Positions 50,444 through 58,862 of a stretch of 64,000 bases of DNA are shown here, one piece after another; positions within the stretch are counted from its first letter, which is position 1; every line of letters starts with the position of its first letter. The stretch is from Clostridiaceae bacterium (GTDB lineage: Bacteria > Bacillota > Clostridia > Peptostreptococcales > T1SED10-28). Both the position numbers and the translations under genes were made by a program. The notes beneath the pieces were generated by a model that was given only the letters and a program-made list of their open reading frames with translations, did no database searches and had not been told where the DNA came from. The stretch lies in contig PWFQ01000018.1 in NCBI GenBank assembly GCA_003554105.1, positions 1 to 64,000 of the forward strand. The letters run 5' to 3'.

Positions 50444-53158
50444 CTACTTAAGGTCGTACCAGCTATTTCCCACTGCCATGTCCACTTTCAAAGGAACCTT
50501 AAGATCCATGGCATTCTCCATTGAGTCCCCTATAATCTTCATCACTTTCTGACGTTCGTCCTCTGGTGCTTCCACAATCAGTTCATCATGAACCTGTAAA
50601 ATCAAACGTGCCTTCAATCCTTGTTTTTCCAGCTCCTGATAGACTTTGATCATGGCGATTTTAATAATATCCGCAGCACTCCCCTGAATCGGAGTATTCA
50701 TCGCTGTCCGCTCCGCAAAGGATCGAAGGTTGAAATTTCTTGCGTTTATGTCCGGCAGGTATCGTCTCCGCTGAAGAAGTGTGGTCACATAGCCCTTCTC
50801 TTTTGCAAGAGCAACCATTTCATCCATATAGGATTTGACCTTCGGATATTTTTTGAAGTAATTGTCAATGTATTCCTGGGCTTTTTTCCGGCTTATCTGT
50901 AGATTTTCCGAAAGCCCGTAATCACTGATTCCATAAACAATCCCAAAGTTAACAGCCTTGGCACTGCCTCTCATGGAGGATGTCACTTCATTGAATTCCA
51001 CATTAAAGATTTCCGCCGCTGTACGGGTATGGATATCCTCATCTCTCAAGAAAGAATTTATCAGATTCTCATCACCGGACATATGAGCCAGTACCCGGAG
51101 TTCGATCTGAGAATAGTCCGCAGAAATGAACTCTTTCCCTTCTTCGGGAATAAACACTTTTCTTAATTTCCTGCCCATTTCCAGCTTAATCGGAATGTTT
51201 TGAAGGTTGGGCTCCGTGCTGGAAATTCTCCCGGTTGCCGTCACAGTCTGGTTGAAATTCGAATGAATCTTACCGGTGACCGGATGAATAATCTTTAGCA
51301 GCCCGTCAATATAGGTGCTTTTCAGTTTGGTAATTTGTCTGTATTCAAGGATTTTTTCGATAATCTTATGCTTCCCCTTAAGCTTTTCCAACACCTCCAT
51401 ATTCGTGGAGTAACCGGTTTTTGTTTTTTTAATGGGAGGAAGACCCAGTTTATCAAATAAAATCGTTCCTAATTGTTTCGGACTGTTAATGTTAAATTCC
51501 TCATCCGCCAGTTCATAAATGGTCTTTGTCAGAGTTTCCACTTTTTCCTGATATACGATCTGCAACTCTTCTAATTGTCCGCGATCCCCGTGGATTCCAT
51601 CATACTCCATGTTGGCCAACACTTCGATCAGTGGTTTTTCCACCTGCTCATATAGTTCATAGAGCTCCATTTCCTTTAGACGCTCTTCGATCTTCTCTTT
51701 CAGAGGCATGATCCATCGAATCCGATCTCTGTAAAAGTCCAGCCGTTCCTCTCCTGTTACCCCGATCATCTCTCTCGCCTGTTTCCCTTTTCCCAAAACC
51801 TCTTCCCGGGTTTTAATGCTTTCTCCCAAGTATTCCAGCACAAGATCTTCCAAATCATAACCGGATTTATTCGGCTCGATTAAATACTCGGCAATCATAA
51901 GATCAAATCCCAGTGGAACATCTTTAATTCCCCGGTGTTTAAGATGGATTACTTCATTTTTCAGATGATATCCATGAAGGATGACTTCCCCTTGATCCAG
52001 AACATGTTTCAGCTCCGACCAAAAATTCTTCTGCTGTTCCTCTGATAAGTCCCCATATTCGATGAAGTATCCCATCTCTCCTTTCATTGCAATTGCTATG
52101 TAGGCAATGTCGCCTCCCCTGGTGTCGTCTCCGGCAGTTTCAGAGAAAAGCACGATATCCTTTTCCTCATTAAACTTATGGAAGAGTTCAATAAAGTCCT
52201 TCTGCTCTTCGACTCTCTTCATAGAAAAGGATTCGGCAGTTTCCTTCTTTGCCGAAAAACCATGGGATTCCTCGTCAAGAATTTCCCCGCGAATTTTTTT
52301 CATTAAGCTGTGAAATTCAAGCTTTTTGAAAATTTCCAGGGCTTTTTCTGTTTCCATGGGCTTTCGTTCCAGTTGATCAAAGTCGATATCAATGGGCATA
52401 TTGGTCACAATGGTGGCTAAACGCTTGGATAAAACCGCTTTTTCCCTGTTAGCCTCCACCTTGTCTCTCAATTTTTTCCCTGAGATTTCAGAAGTGCGCT
52501 CCACAAGATTTTCCACACTCTCAAACTCCTTAAGGAGCTTCAAGGCAGTTTTTTCACCAACTCCCGGGATTCCCGGAATATTGTCGGAGCTGTCTCCCAT
52601 CAGACCCTTGAGATCAATAAACCCTTTAGGGCTTACACCGATTTTTTCCATTACTTCCTTGGCATCATAGATATCGATATTTGAAATTCCCCGTTTTGTG
52701 AAAATAATCTTCGTTTTTTCGGTGGCAAGCTGAAGGGCATCCTTGTCTCCGGTGACGATAAAAATATCCATTCCCCGGTCTTCTCCCTGCTTTGCAACAG
52801 TTCCAATGATATCGTCCGCTTCAAAGCCTTCAAACTCAAGACGGTAAATCCCCAGGGCATCCAAAACCTCCTTAAGAGGTTCAAACTGATCCCGAAGCTC
52901 CGGGGGCATTTTTTTTCTCCCCGCCTTATACTCTTTATACTCTTTATGACGAAAGGTGGGTTTTTTCAAATCAAAAGCCACAGCAAAGTGGCTTGGTTGA
53001 TATTCTTCAAGCATTCGAAATACCATCGTCATAAAACCATAGATTCCGTTAGTATGCTGCCCCTCTTTATTAGTCAGGGGCGGCAATGCATAAAAAGCCC
53101 GGTTCATCAAACTGTTTCCGTCTATAATGATCATGCGGTTTTCTTCTTTTTTCGTCAT
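50444..53158 (-). CDS. polA: DNA polymerase I
   Basis: A 904-residue family A polymerase. The 5'-3' exonuclease domain (1-290) has IDGNSLMNRAFYALPP, FEADDIIGT and GLMGDSSDNIPGIPGVGEKTA. The middle 3'-5' exonuclease fold is degenerate: the expected DxE motif reads FSET and the second Asp motif NLKxD reads HLKNE, so proofreading is probably absent. The polymerase domain is intact (SADYSQIELRVLAHMSGD, RGSAKAVNFGIVYG, LQVHDELIVEAP). ATG 53158 has GGAGG upstream. Functions in Okazaki-fragment maturation and repair. Confidence 0.97.
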   Translation of the reverse strand: MTKKEENRMIIIDGNSLMNRAFYALPPLTNKEGQHTNGIYGFMTMVFRMLEEYQPSHFAVAFDLKKPTFRHKEYKEYKAGRKKMPPELRDQFEPLKEVLDALGIYRLEFEGFEADDIIGTVAKQGEDRGMDIFIVTGDKDALQLATEKTKIIFTKRGISNIDIYDAKEVMEKIGVSPKGFIDLKGLMGDSSDNIPGIPGVGEKTALKLLKEFESVENLVERTSEISGKKLRDKVEANREKAVLSKRLATIVTNMPIDIDFDQLERKPMETEKALEIFKKLEFHSLMKKIRGEILDEESHGFSAKKETAESFSMKRVEEQKDFIELFHKFNEEKDIVLFSETAGDDTRGGDIAYIAIAMKGEMGYFIEYGDLSEEQQKNFWSELKHVLDQGEVILHGYHLKNEVIHLKHRGIKDVPLGFDLMIAEYLIEPNKSGYDLEDLVLEYLGESIKTREEVLGKGKQAREMIGVTGEERLDFYRDRIRWIMPLKEKIEERLKEMELYELYEQVEKPLIEVLANMEYDGIHGDRGQLEELQIVYQEKVETLTKTIYELADEEFNINSPKQLGTILFDKLGLPPIKKTKTGYSTNMEVLEKLKGKHKIIEKILEYRQITKLKSTYIDGLLKIIHPVTGKIHSNFNQTVTATGRISSTEPNLQNIPIKLEMGRKLRKVFIPEEGKEFISADYSQIELRVLAHMSGDENLINSFLRDEDIHTRTAAEIFNVEFNEVTSSMRGSAKAVNFGIVYGISDYGLSENLQISRKKAQEYIDNYFKKYPKVKSYMDEMVALAKEKGYVTTLLQRRRYLPDINARNFNLRSFAERTAMNTPIQGSAADIIKIAMIKVYQELEKQGLKARLILQVHDELIVEAPEDERQKVMKIIGDSMENAMDLKVPLKVDMAVGNSWYDLK

Positions 53159-53184
53159 GGTTCAGCCTCCCTTATTGAGGTATA

Positions 53185-53871
53185 TTAGCGAAATCGCAGA
53201 TATAACCATACCCCTCCTGTAAGTATACCAAATAATCCGGCAAGAATCATCGGGTAATTAGGTGATATGTCTCGAACTTCATCCTCAGAAGTCTCCATGG
53301 CTCCAAAATCATTTTCGCTATCCTCGGCTACAGGAGGTTCTCCATCTGCTATCTCACTGTCACCGTTATAAACCTCGCCCCTCGCTCTTTCCGATTCGGG
53401 GACTTCCTGAACTGAAACATCATCAGTGGCAACTCCCATATCGTCGGCCATTTCTGATGATTCCATTGCATCATCCATTGCAATCAGTGGAATCTCTCCT
53501 CCGGTAAAACCGATAAATACAAGCACCAGTCCTGCTGCTGCAAGTGCTGCTCCTCCGAACCATCTTTTGGTGAAGGACCGGAAGGTTTTTTTTGATTCCC
53601 TTTTCCGGCTTAGAGTTTTACTTTCCCTGTCCTTTGCAAAAGCTCCCTGTTTATCCAGTTCATCAATGACGGACACGCTAAAATCCACGGGGGCTGTGAG
53701 CTCATCTTCTCCCATGGTTCTATATTTTTCATAAATGATTTGTTGTATTTCCAAAGTGTTTTTACAGAATTTACACCCTTCAATGTGGTCCAGCAAGTGC
53801 TTCTCTTCCTCCACAGAAAGAGAGTCGTCCACAAAAGCTGCAATTTTCTGCTCCATGATTGTACATTTCAT
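53185..53871 (-). CDS. Zinc-finger anti-sigma factor
   Basis: A 228-residue membrane protein. The N-terminal 45 residues form an anti-sigma zinc domain with an HxxxCxxC motif (HIEGCKFC), preceded by the helix IAAFVDDSLSVEEEKHLLDH. Two hydrophobic helices follow (about 111-133 and 206-225), separated by an acidic loop rich in Glu, Asp and Ser. It would bind and hold the ECF sigma factor encoded 25 bp upstream, releasing it on a membrane or envelope signal. The loop would be external and could be a proteolysis site. The second helix at the C-terminus is unusual. ATG 53871 has GGAGG. Confidence 0.85.
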   Translation of the reverse strand: MKCTIMEQKIAAFVDDSLSVEEEKHLLDHIEGCKFCKNTLEIQQIIYEKYRTMGEDELTAPVDFSVSVIDELDKQGAFAKDRESKTLSRKRESKKTFRSFTKRWFGGAALAAAGLVLVFIGFTGGEIPLIAMDDAMESSEMADDMGVATDDVSVQEVPESERARGEVYNGDSEIADGEPPVAEDSENDFGAMETSEDEVRDISPNYPMILAGLFGILTGGVWLYLRFR

Positions 53872-53896
53872 GATAAGCCTCCTTTCTCCCGGAGTA

Positions 53897-54475
53897 CTAC
53901 TCTTCCAGGTAGGCTGTAAGTTTTTCCCGAAGCTGAATCCGGCCCCGATTGATGCGGGATTTCACGGTTCCCTGGGAAATTTTCATAATTTCTGCAATTT
54001 CCTGATAGGAAAACTGTTCAAGATCTCTGAGGATCACTGCAGTCCGATATTCCTCCGAAATCTCCCACAAGGCTATTTTCATCGCTTCCTGAAGGGATTT
54101 TGCCTGTAGAAGAACCTCGGGACCGTCACCGGGATCTTCGATTGGAATCTCATATTCTTCCCCGTCTTTCCCTCCTGTCCCTTCAATGGGAATCTCTTTC
54201 CTGCGTTTTCTCTTTCTCAGGAGGTCCAGACATGTATTGTTCACGATGCGATACATCCATGTGGAAAAATTGCTTTCTTCCTTAAACGTATGAAGAGATC
54301 GATAGATCTTAATAAAGGATTCCTGAGTGGCATCCTTTGCGTCTTCCTGGTTTCCCATCATCCGATAGGCGATGCGATAAGCCTGATCCTGATAAAGGAG
54401 AACAAGTTCCCGAAAACATTCCTTATCACCATTTTTCGCCCCTTTGATCAGGACTTCCTCGTCGATCTGTTTCAT
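53897..54475 (-). CDS. ECF-type RNA polymerase sigma factor
   Basis: A 192-residue sigma-70 factor of the extracytoplasmic function group (SigW/RpoE-like). Region 2 (about 20-95) has YRIAYRMMGNQEDAKDATQESFIKIY and NFSTWMYRIVNNTCLDLLRKRKRR; region 4 (about 130-190) has ILRDLEQFSYQEIAEIMKIS and GTVKSRINRGR. A short acidic linker joins them. A candidate promoter of ECF type sits upstream, suggesting autoregulation. ATG 54475 has GGGAGG. Regulon unknown, likely envelope stress given the zinc-finger anti-sigma neighbour. Confidence 0.93.
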   Translation of the reverse strand: MKQIDEEVLIKGAKNGDKECFRELVLLYQDQAYRIAYRMMGNQEDAKDATQESFIKIYRSLHTFKEESNFSTWMYRIVNNTCLDLLRKRKRRKEIPIEGTGGKDGEEYEIPIEDPGDGPEVLLQAKSLQEAMKIALWEISEEYRTAVILRDLEQFSYQEIAEIMKISQGTVKSRINRGRIQLREKLTAYLEE

Positions 54476-54504
54476 AGTGCCTCCCTTCCGAAGACCTATA
54501 TGGA

Positions 54505-54533
54505 TTAGACTTCATTTATCTTCTTTTTGTTCC
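54505..54533 (-). promoter_or_regulatory. Candidate ECF-type autoregulatory promoter
   Basis: Minus strand GGAACAA (54527-54533), 17 bp, TCTAA (54505-54509) close to the RpoE-type GGAACTT-N16-TCTRA consensus, about 30 bp before the sigma gene. No good sigma-A promoter was seen in the same gap. Confidence 0.5.
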
Positions 54534-54540
54534 AATGTGC

Positions 54541-54575
54541 TTCTCTTTTGTACTTCTCTTTTGTACTTCTCTTTT
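54541..54575. repeat. Tandem 13-bp repeat upstream of the sigma promoter
   Basis: TTCTCTTTTGTAC occurs twice in tandem (54541-54553, 54554-54566), followed by a partial third copy TTCTCTTTT (54567-54575). It begins 8 bp upstream of the candidate -35 box, in the position of an UP element or activator site. Confidence 0.85.
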
Positions 54576-54638
54576 TTCCGACAGAAGAATCTCTTCTCAT
54601 CCTATCATAAAATCTTCCGGTGGGAAATGGAAATTTAA

Positions 54639-54667
54639 TTGACTTTCCAAAGGGATCATGGTATCAT
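54639..54667 (+). promoter_or_regulatory. Sigma-A promoter of tRNA-Leu(CAA)
   Basis: TTGACT (54639-54644), 17 bp, TATCAT (54662-54667), ending 13 bp before the tRNA. Confidence 0.85.
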
Positions 54668-54680
54668 CTTTTTGTGTCGA

Positions 54681-54767
54681 GCCGCGGTGGCGGAACTGGC
54701 AGACGCAGCAGACTCAAAATCTGCCGATGTTTACATCATAAGGGTTCAAGTCCCTTCCGCGGCACCA
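54681..54767 (+). tRNA. tRNA-Leu (anticodon CAA)
   Basis: Class II tRNA: acceptor GCCGCGG pairs with CCGCGGC, followed by A and encoded CCA. The anticodon stem CAGA/TCTG encloses CTCAAAA, giving CAA for UUG codons. Long variable arm and T arm (GGGTTCAAGTCCC) are normal. A second CCA follows directly (54768-54770). Confidence 0.95.
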
Positions 54768-54779
54768 CCAAGCGATTTG

Positions 54780-54805
54780 ACTTCTACATTGTAGAAGTTT
54801 TTTTC
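54780..54805 (+). terminator. Terminator of tRNA-Leu(CAA)
   Basis: ACTTCTAC (54780-54787) pairs with GTAGAAGT (54791-54798), followed by a run of T7. Confidence 0.88.
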
Positions 54806-54864
54806 TTTCTGCAGGGTTTTTCCATCCGGGGAGCATTCTGCTCCTGCTACGAAATGAGGTCATT

Positions 54865-55758
54865 ATGAATCAGGAACAGCGGTATAAAGAGTCGAAAAAA
54901 GCATCCTATTTGGGATTATGGGGAAACATTGTTTTAACTCTCTTGAAGGGGTCAGTGGGTCTGCTTGCAGGAAGCACCGCCCTGGTTGCCGATGCAGTTC
55001 ACTCCGCATCGGACTTCATCGGAACGGTGATTGTCATCAAAGGAGTGCAGATCGCCCATCTGCCTCCGGACCAATCCCACCCCTACGGTCATCATAAAGC
55101 GGAGTCCATCGTGTCGAAAATCATCGCAATCATCCTGATGATCACTGCTGCTTTTATTGCCTACGAAGCGGGGAAAATTCTTTTTTCAGGAGTAATCATG
55201 GTCCCCCGGCCAGTTGCAATTCTTGTAGCATTCATTTCCATTCTGGTTAAAGAGGGGTTATACCGGTATACAATCCGCATAGGACGAAAATATAAAAACT
55301 CGGCACTGATTGCTGATGCATGGCATCAGCGTTCCGATGCTCTTTCATCCATAGCAGCGCTTATCGGAATTACCGGAGCGGTACTCGGCTATCCGTTTAT
55401 GGATCCTTTGGCGGGAATTGTTGTTGCGGGATTGATTTTCAAAACCGCACTTGACATTTATATCGATGCGATCAATGATCTCATGGATTCAGCTCCTCCA
55501 AAGGAAGTACTGGATAAAATCACTGATGCAGCAAAAATCATAAGCGGTGTCAGGAAAGTATCTGACGTGAAAGTGCGTCGTTACGGCTCTCTTTATTATG
55601 TAGATATGAAAATCAATGTCTCGCCGGACCTGTCCGTAGAAAAGGGTCATGCCATCGCCGCCAGGGTCAAAGCCAATGTGTTGCTGGAAATTGAGGATGT
55701 GAAGGATGTTCTTATTCACGTGAACCCCCATTATGGCAGTGATGCATTGAAGGAATAA
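54865..55758 (+). CDS. Cation diffusion facilitator (CDF) family transporter
   Basis: A 297-residue metal/proton antiporter exporting Zn, Mn, Fe or similar ions. About six transmembrane helices in the first 200 residues carry the metal sites: ADAVHSASDF in helix 2 and AWHQRSDALSS in helix 5; HPYGHHKAESI is the conserved loop. The cytoplasmic C-terminal domain (about 210-297) ends with VLIHVNPHYG. Metal specificity cannot be predicted. ATG 54865 has only a weak upstream GAGG. Between a tRNA and a terminator, monocistronic. Confidence 0.93.
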   Translation: MNQEQRYKESKKASYLGLWGNIVLTLLKGSVGLLAGSTALVADAVHSASDFIGTVIVIKGVQIAHLPPDQSHPYGHHKAESIVSKIIAIILMITAAFIAYEAGKILFSGVIMVPRPVAILVAFISILVKEGLYRYTIRIGRKYKNSALIADAWHQRSDALSSIAALIGITGAVLGYPFMDPLAGIVVAGLIFKTALDIYIDAINDLMDSAPPKEVLDKITDAAKIISGVRKVSDVKVRRYGSLYYVDMKINVSPDLSVEKGHAIAARVKANVLLEIEDVKDVLIHVNPHYGSDALKE

Positions 55759-55792
55759 GAAAAACGCTCATTTTTCACCATGAGCGTTTTTT
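55759..55792. terminator. Terminator between the CDF and M18 genes
   Basis: 11-bp stem AAAACGCTCAT / ATGAGCGTTTT with an 8-nt loop, A-run before and T-run after, so usable by both convergent genes. Confidence 0.9.
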
Positions 55793-55824
55793 AGATTTGA
55801 CCATCCTTTAATATATCCTCATGC

Positions 55825-57228
55825 CTACTCTGCATTCTCAAGAAACTCAAAATATGCCCGGTAGGTCATATAAAGGTCCACCTTGCTGATTACTTCGTAA
55901 GGAGCATGCATGCTCAGCATCGGAACTCCGCAGTCCACCACTTCACCGTTTTGGTTGCCGATAATGTAGGCAATGGTTCCTCCACCGCCCTGGTCAACCT
56001 TCCCCAGCTCTCCCATTTGCCAGGAAATATTCTTCCCGTTGAAAATACTTCGTATCTCCCGCAAAAATTCATGGTTTGCATCATTGCATCCGGACTTCCC
56101 TCGGGATCCGGTATATCTGCTGATATTAACCCCTTTGCCCAGGTAACAGGAGTTCCTGGGATCCAGCACATCAGGATAGTTCGGATCAAAAGCCGACATG
56201 ACGTCTCCCGACAATGCCTTTGTTCCGCTTAATGCACGACCATAAGCTGTAAAGGATTCCTCCTTCTGCAGGGTCAACAGTTCTTCCACTGCATTTTGAA
56301 AAAACCTGGACTCCATTCCTGAGTTGCTTTGACTCCCCACTTCCTCTTTATCAACAAACACCGCCACTGCTGTCTTCTTTGGTTTTTCCACTGAGAAGAT
56401 TCCACGCAGGGCTGCGTAGGCACACACTCTGTCGTCCTGTCCATAAGCGGCAATCATACTTCGATCGAAACCGATATCCCGTGCTTTCCCCGCAGGAACA
56501 AACTGAATCTCAGCAAAAGAAAAATCCTCCTCTTTGAGGCCATACTCCTGATACAGGGTCTGCAGAAGATATCCTTTGACCTTGTCCTTTTCTTGACCTT
56601 CCTTTAATGTCCGGTTTCCTAAAAGGACATTCAGCCCCTCTCCCGTTATTCCCTCAGACATTTTTTTCTCCATTTGGTCTTTGGAAAGATGGGGAAGAAG
56701 GTCGGTAATCATAAACACAGGATCCTCAGGGTTTTCTCCAATAGTGAGATGAATCTCCTCACCGTTCTCTTTTGTTATGACACCATGCATTGCTAAGGGA
56801 ATGGTCACCCACTGATATTTTTTTACACCGCCATAGTAATGGGTCTTTGCCAAAGCCAGATCTTTTTCTTCATAAAAGGGAACCGGCTTTAAGTCCAACC
56901 GTGGGCTGTCAACGTGAGTTCCCAAGAGATTCATCCCCTTTTCCAAAGGCTCCGATCCAATCACTGCAAGGATTAATGCTTTTTCCTTGTTGGTAAAATA
57001 TACTTTGTCTCCGGTTTTTAAAGGCTGTGAATCACTCAGTACCTCATCCATCAAACGAAAGCCCTGAGCTTTTGAGGCATTAACCATTTCCTTAAAACAG
57101 GTCCTCTCGGTTTTCCCATGATCGATAAACATTTTATATTCCTCTGCAAATTCCAAAGCTTCGTTTATTTCATTCTCGTCGAGTGTCTTCCAAAGACTGT
57201 CCTTTTTCATCAGTAGCGATTCCTTCAT
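55825..57228 (-). CDS. M18 family aminopeptidase
   Basis: A 467-residue di-zinc aminopeptidase of the aspartyl aminopeptidase family (ApeA/ApeB-like). Visible are LLGTHVDSPRLDLKPVPF, AYGQDDRVCAYAAL, FVDKEEVGSQSNSGMESRFF with catalytic and metal residues, and the C-terminal CGVPMLSMHAPYEV. Acts in the cytoplasm on peptides with N-terminal acidic or neutral residues. ATG 57228 has AGGGGG. It starts 9 bp after the response regulator's stop, so the two are one operon. With M32 it suggests strong peptide use. Confidence 0.92.
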   Translation of the reverse strand: MKESLLMKKDSLWKTLDENEINEALEFAEEYKMFIDHGKTERTCFKEMVNASKAQGFRLMDEVLSDSQPLKTGDKVYFTNKEKALILAVIGSEPLEKGMNLLGTHVDSPRLDLKPVPFYEEKDLALAKTHYYGGVKKYQWVTIPLAMHGVITKENGEEIHLTIGENPEDPVFMITDLLPHLSKDQMEKKMSEGITGEGLNVLLGNRTLKEGQEKDKVKGYLLQTLYQEYGLKEEDFSFAEIQFVPAGKARDIGFDRSMIAAYGQDDRVCAYAALRGIFSVEKPKKTAVAVFVDKEEVGSQSNSGMESRFFQNAVEELLTLQKEESFTAYGRALSGTKALSGDVMSAFDPNYPDVLDPRNSCYLGKGVNISRYTGSRGKSGCNDANHEFLREIRSIFNGKNISWQMGELGKVDQGGGGTIAYIIGNQNGEVVDCGVPMLSMHAPYEVISKVDLYMTYRAYFEFLENAE

Positions 57229-57237
57229 AAGTACCCC

Positions 57238-57885
57238 CTATTGTTTTCCTTTATTTTTTATTGCATAGATCGCCGCTTGAGTTCGATCATTCACATTGAT
57301 TTTCTTAAAAATATTTGAAACATGATTTTTTACAGTCTTTTCACTGATAAATAAATGGTTTGCAATTTCCCTGTTGTTCATTCCCTCAGCAATCAGTCCA
57401 AGAACTTCCTGCTCCCGTCTGGTAAGATGCTTCATTCGTTCTTCCTTCGAACGGTAACGCTGCGGGGGTTTGTTAAAATCCTTCACCAGTTCCGATGCCA
57501 AAGTGGGATGAACATAGGTCCCGCCTTTATGGACCTCCCTGATTGCTCTTTTAAATCCTTCTGCTTCGGTGCTTTTCAATATATATGCCTTTGCCCCTAA
57601 GTTCAATGCTTCAAACAGATAGCTCCGCTCCTCGCGGACAGTAAGGATCATCACTTTTGTGGAGATCTCTAATTCATTAATTTTCTTAAGGGTCTCCATT
57701 CCTGTCATTTCGGGCATCATTAAATCCATTATGACGATATCGGGAGTTTTTACCTCCATGATATCCAATGCTTCCAAGCCGTTTCCCGCTTCTCCCACAA
57801 TCTCAAAATCCTGTTCTTCCTCAAGAATTTTACGGACTCCCTGTCGTATTAAGGTATGATCATCCACCAACAAAATCTTTATCAT
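57238..57885 (-). CDS. NarL/DegU-type response regulator
   Basis: A 215-residue two-component regulator. The receiver domain (1-120) has ILLVDDHTLIR, the phosphorylation Asp in DIVIMDLMMPEMTG and the conserved KAYILKS; a LuxR helix-turn-helix (about 150-212) has LTRREQEVLGLIAEGMNNREIA and EKTVKNHVSNIFKKI. No histidine kinase gene is adjacent in the window. ATG 57885 has GAAGGAGG. It precedes the M18 aminopeptidase gene by 9 bp, hinting at regulation of peptide use, by inference. Confidence 0.93.
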   Translation of the reverse strand: MIKILLVDDHTLIRQGVRKILEEEQDFEIVGEAGNGLEALDIMEVKTPDIVIMDLMMPEMTGMETLKKINELEISTKVMILTVREERSYLFEALNLGAKAYILKSTEAEGFKRAIREVHKGGTYVHPTLASELVKDFNKPPQRYRSKEERMKHLTRREQEVLGLIAEGMNNREIANHLFISEKTVKNHVSNIFKKINVNDRTQAAIYAIKNKGKQ

Positions 57886-58021
57886 CTCTTTACCTCCTTC
57901 ATAAAACACAACATAGAGCAATTGATTCATAGGCTTCCCAATCCCTTGGTACTATTCGTCCCTTTTCTCGGTCCCATTACCTATTCTTACTCTTACATTA
58001 TATCACCAAATACTTAATTTT

Positions 58022-58062
58022 CCAAAAAAACGCAAAATGCCGAGTCCTTCAGGACTCGGCAT
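58022..58062 (-). terminator. Terminator of the marR-DUF896 operon
   Basis: 11-bp perfect stem ATGCCGAGTCC / GGACTCGGCAT with a 4-nt loop at 58037-58062, then TTTGCGTTTTTTT on the minus strand. Confidence 0.92.
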
Positions 58063-58075
58063 GATTTCTTGCTGA

Positions 58076-58246
58076 TTAATCCACAAATTTGATTCGATCA
58101 ATCTGCTGTTTGGCACTCTTGCGAAAAGCTTGAATATATTCTTTCCGTAAACGTTCCCGCTCCTTCAACTCTTCCTCCGTCAATGTTCCTTCTTTGGCCT
58201 TTTTCGCAAGAACATTAATACGGTCAATTTTCTCTCGAGTAATCAT
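58076..58246 (-). CDS. DUF896 (YnzC-like) protein
   Basis: A 56-residue small protein: MITREKIDRINVLAKKAK, a TEEELKERERLRKEYIQAFR helix pair, then KQQIDRIKF. DUF896/YnzC proteins are small helical hairpins of unknown role in Firmicutes. ATG 58246 has AAGGAGG; a longer reading overlaps the marR stop. It follows the MarR gene by 10 bp and is the last gene before a strong terminator. Confidence 0.88.
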   Translation of the reverse strand: MITREKIDRINVLAKKAKEGTLTEEELKERERLRKEYIQAFRKSAKQQIDRIKFVD

Positions 58247-58256
58247 ATAAGCCTCC

Positions 58257-58721
58257 TTACTTGTTGTTGTTCTCCCCAGTCCGCTCATAAATCATTGAAA
58301 TCCCTTCTAAAATAAAGGCTTTCTGTTCGTCATCCAGATCCCCGAGAATATTTCTCAGATATTCCCTTCGGGCATTGAGGACTTTTTCAATGATTTTATG
58401 ACCTTTACTGAGAACCGAAACCCGTACCACTCTACGATCTTTCTGGTCTCTCACCCGTTTAACCATTTTGTTTTTTTCCATTCGGTCAACCAGATCGGTA
58501 ATCGTACTGCAGGCAAGATACATTTTCTTGCTCAGCTCTCCGATGGTTAGATTTTCTTCCTTTACAAGATATAGTAGCGCCTGAAACTGTGGCGGAGTAA
58601 TTTCGTAATCTTCCAGCATCTCACGTCCTTTTTGCTTAATGATCCCACAAAGATAACGAAGTTCATTTTCGATCTCGACGATCACGTCCTGATTCTTGTT
58701 GTCGGAGTCCAGCTTCAACAT
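58257..58721 (-). CDS. MarR family transcriptional regulator
   Basis: A 154-residue winged-helix regulator. The DNA-binding core (about 45-115) has LTIGELSKKMYLACSTITDLVDRMEKNKMV across several helices and the wing RDQKDRRVVRVSV; N- and C-terminal helices dimerise. Targets and ligand are unknown. GGGAGG precedes ATG 58721. A promoter at 58752-58780 drives it together with the DUF896 gene. The M23 gene is divergent. Confidence 0.9.
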   Translation of the reverse strand: MLKLDSDNKNQDVIVEIENELRYLCGIIKQKGREMLEDYEITPPQFQALLYLVKEENLTIGELSKKMYLACSTITDLVDRMEKNKMVKRVRDQKDRRVVRVSVLSKGHKIIEKVLNARREYLRNILGDLDDEQKAFILEGISMIYERTGENNNK

Positions 58722-58751
58722 ACTTTAACCTCCCGTGTCTTATAATGATTA

Positions 58752-58780
58752 ATTCTAACACATTTTCACAAAGATGATAA
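58752..58780 (-). promoter_or_regulatory. Promoter of the marR operon
   Basis: Minus strand TTATCA (58775-58780), 17 bp, extended -10 TGTTAGAAT with TAGAAT at 58752-58757. Confidence 0.6.
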
Positions 58781-58821
58781 GGGATAATTTCTTTCCCCTT
58801 TATTTTTTGCCCCATCTATAG

Positions 58822-58827
58822 TATAAT
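58822..58827 (+). promoter_or_regulatory. Possible -10 box of the M23 peptidase gene
   Basis: A perfect TATAAT 35 bp before the start codon, in the divergent gap with marR. The -35 position (TTTATT) is poor, so the promoter is tentative. Confidence 0.35.
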
Positions 58828-58862
58828 CAATTTTGACTTTTGATCGGAAAGGAGGAAAAACC

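Noticed and set aside
54541-54575. CRISPR-like or mobile-element repeat
   Set aside because: Only two and a half direct 13-bp copies without spacers; no cas genes or transposase nearby.
54768-54770. Second CCA after tRNA-Leu(CAA) as a CCA-tagging signal
   Set aside because: It is encoded in the genome and the acceptor stem is stable; probably chance sequence removed during processing.
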